DNA of 54,899 nucleotides from an uncultured Lachnospiraceae bacterium. GTDB lineage: Bacteria > Bacillota > Clostridia > Lachnospirales > Lachnospiraceae. The notes under the pieces are model-generated. The model was not told the DNA's origin and ran no database searches. It worked only from the letters and a program-made list of their open reading frames with translations. Location of the stretch: NCBI GenBank assembly GCA_902761225.1, contig CACWJQ010000009.1, positions 1-54,899 of the forward strand. Direction: 5' to 3'. Numbering within the stretch: position 1 is the first letter of the stretch; each line of letters begins with the position of its first letter. This document shows positions 53,202 through 54,899 of this stretch, piece by piece. The position numbers were made by a program, and so were the translations under genes.

Positions 53202-54899
53202 TCACTTCTTTGGCACCTGCTCGGTCCAATATTCCTGATTGTAAATATCAACCAGACGGTAGAGTGCTATGTAATCTCCTCCAACGTAGGTATTGCTGAT
53301 CTTAATGTTATCCGGATCCGATACCACAAGGGTATCACCCAGGTAATAGCTGTCCTCATACTCACCGTTATAGGTGTAGTAGTCACATACAAAATCGATC
53401 CTGTCACCGGCTTCAAGCTCAATGAGGCCCCTTGCCTCAGTCTCATTTCCGGTACCGGTGTAATCGATCCTTGCACCTGCGATGTAGCCGTAAGGATGAT
53501 CGTTATCGAAAATAAGCTCAAGCTTTACCAGGGTATCGTTCAGATAAGCGGGAACATATCCTGTGATGGTATAGTTATCACCGTCATCTATGGTATCCGT
53601 GTGGTAATATGCCACCGGCTGATCCTCTATGGAAAGCCATGTTCCGTCTACGGCCGCGATGAGGTTGCCCTTTTCATCTATCTCGAATACATTATCAAGT
53701 CCTAAGTCGACATAGCCTGTTCCGTCATCATAATACATTGCAAGATCAAGGCAGTTGATAAGGGTCCACTGCTCTGCATCAATGGGAATGTAATATGTGC
53801 CGTCTTCAGCACTCCAGCTAAGGAGGGAAGCATCGAAATAATTGTCTGCGATATAATCTGCAGTCTCCTGATCTGACATTGCTCTTCCGGAAGCAAGCGA
53901 CTGGGAGGTGAATGATGAAATAAGGTTCAGCATATCAGACATGCCTGATGAAGATCCAAGCGTTGAAAGAAGATCATATGAAGAACCTGCGCTGCCTCCC
54001 GAGAGCATGGAAACAGGATTGGGGGATGCCTGGCTCATGATGCTCTGTCCTGCTCCCTCAAGACTTGCGAACTCTCTTATACAGTCAGTGTATTCGTCAT
54101 CAAGTCCGATCCTTTCATAGGTGCTTATAGCCTGTGACACCTTGGCGGACTTACTGTTGTAAGGGAAATAGATCGATACGCCGTATGCATTGGTCATATT
54201 GGCGGAGGTACGGTTGTACTTGACGGCGCTGAGAATGGTCTGTGCAAGAACTCTTCCCTCTTCGGTTCCCATCTGCTGTGCGAAGTTGACCAGGTCGATC
54301 TGGTCGATCTTCGAGCTTGTTGCGAATTCCCTGGAGCAGGTTCTTGCATCGGAAACAGTATGGTAGCCTCCGTTTGTGATCATCTCCTGGGTATCCGCAC
54401 AGAATGCCCTGAAATCATCTCCTACGGTCTGCTGGAGCTCCGCAAGGTCCACCAGTGAAAGGGTGGTCTTCTGGCCTGCGCACTGTCTGCTGCAGGTATC
54501 AACGAAATCATCGATGATCTGCTTGCCAAGATCCAGGGTATCCATGGAAGTATTTCGTGAAAGGGCGGTGAGCCAGTCGGTATAATACCATCCCACACCT
54601 GGCTCGGTCTCTTCCGATCCAATGAGATAGTCCGCATACTTCGCAGCCATGAGGTCCGTCTCCACGGTTCCCATGAGACATGCATCGAATCCGATAAAGT
54701 CGTACTTTATGCCTGCTGAGGCAAGTGCGGAGTCGATCTCCGCAAGGTCCATGGAACCCTCCTTCGGGTTCTTCTCATCATATCCGTAACCGGAAACAGA
54801 TCCGCCGCCGTGATCCCAGAAGATCAGCATGTTCCTGTTTGCGGGGAAGTTCTCGTGTGCATACTTAATGAACTCCGTGAGAGTCTTGGGATCGGTCAT
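53202..54899 (-). CDS. Clostripain-family (C11) cysteine peptidase, 5' end outside window
   Basis: The frame runs to the right edge; the Met at the edge is probably internal, because the signal peptide and first strands of the family are missing. The 565 residues seen include both catalytic centres of C11 peptidases: His30 in FWDHGGGSVSGYGYD and Cys74 in GFDACLMGTVE. A 100-residue helical insert and a C-terminal beta-rich domain of about 200 residues (Tyr/Asp-rich) follow, probably for binding or anchoring. These enzymes are usually exported and self-processed, with arginine-type specificity in clostripain. No typical terminator is seen after its stop. Confidence 0.92.
   Translation of the reverse strand: MTDPKTLTEFIKYAHENFPANRNMLIFWDHGGGSVSGYGYDEKNPKEGSMDLAEIDSALASAGIKYDFIGFDACLMGTVETDLMAAKYADYLIGSEETEPGVGWYYTDWLTALSRNTSMDTLDLGKQIIDDFVDTCSRQCAGQKTTLSLVDLAELQQTVGDDFRAFCADTQEMITNGGYHTVSDARTCSREFATSSKIDQIDLVNFAQQMGTEEGRVLAQTILSAVKYNRTSANMTNAYGVSIYFPYNSKSAKVSQAISTYERIGLDDEYTDCIREFASLEGAGQSIMSQASPNPVSMLSGGSAGSSYDLLSTLGSSSGMSDMLNLISSFTSQSLASGRAMSDQETADYIADNYFDASLLSWSAEDGTYYIPIDAEQWTLINCLDLAMYYDDGTGYVDLGLDNVFEIDEKGNLIAAVDGTWLSIEDQPVAYYHTDTIDDGDNYTITGYVPAYLNDTLVKLELIFDNDHPYGYIAGARIDYTGTGNETEARGLIELEAGDRIDFVCDYYTYNGEYEDSYYLGDTLVVSDPDNIKISNTYVGGDYIALYRLVDIYNQEYWTEQVPKK

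Noticed and set aside
1-54899. tRNA, rRNA, CRISPR array, IS element or prophage genes
   Set aside because: I looked for cloverleaf ends, spaced direct repeats and transposase or phage motifs and found none; the intergenic regions are too short or too AT-rich apart from the structures listed.

Overview
The window is a low-to-moderate GC Firmicutes chromosome segment, most probably from a gut or rumen member of the Lachnospiraceae (Clostridia). The basis is the zinc-ribbon form of L33, the class III (anaerobic) ribonucleotide reductase, the family types present (RelQ, DegV, DUF1294, G5/LysM/M23, clostripain) and near-universal AGGAGG ribosome binding sites with sigma-A-type promoters. Genus cannot be fixed from sequence reading alone. 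Almost every gene is on the minus strand, so transcription runs right to left.

Layout from right to left in the direction of transcription. (a) 54899-49538: a clostripain-family protease cut by the window edge, a DegV protein, a C39/papain-like cysteine-peptidase-like protein, a PutP-type Na+/solute symporter and a small unknown gene. (b) 49446-43256: a VWA protein and a MoxR-type AAA ATPase with overlapping stop and start codons, an LRR protein, a GT-C-like membrane protein and a solitary type IV pilin-like protein. (c) 43091-40338: nucleotide-sugar enzymes (a UAP1-like UDP-sugar pyrophosphorylase and GalE) plus a DUF1294 protein. (d) 39988-33447: an isolated plus-strand gene, a repeat-bearing intergenic region, RelQ-type alarmone synthetase, a long coiled-coil membrane protein with an M23/LysM/G5 cell-wall hydrolase, and an acyl-CoA synthetase. 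(e) 33063-29554: rpmG-secE-nusG, then rplK-rplA with an L1-type operator, then rplJ-rplL with an L10 leader. (f) 29234-24987: an ABC exporter-like operon (ATPase, cell-surface protein, FtsX/MacB permease) sitting between rplL and rpoB. (g) 24767-17091: rpoB-rpoC under their own promoter. (h) 16865-14224: rfbD on minus, and an LRR lipoprotein and a GlsB-like membrane protein on plus, separating rpoC from rpsL. (i) 13895-9349: rpsL-rpsG-fusA-tuf. (j) 9256-1: a DUF4352-like lipoprotein, a LacI-family regulator with glgP, nrdD under a double NrdR box, and a membrane-protein operon with a PrsW-like intramembrane protease and a zinc-ribbon protein.

The core is the classic beta-operon/str-operon region of transcription and translation genes, but it is broken in two places by unrelated cell-envelope cassettes, with new promoters at each restart (rplJ, rpoB, rpsL, tuf). 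Points most worth a second look: the 155-bp nested inverted-repeat element upstream of rpmG, which looks like a structured RNA or mobile palindrome; the tandem hairpin repeats upstream of relQ; the VWA-MoxR-LRR cluster; the ABC cassette with a Gln/Ala/Pro-rich ATPase tail and a perfect palindrome at its promoter whose core matches the LacI-type site elsewhere in the window; and a possible 20-codon leader ORF ahead of rpsL. No rRNA, tRNA, CRISPR array, insertion sequence or prophage gene was recognised.
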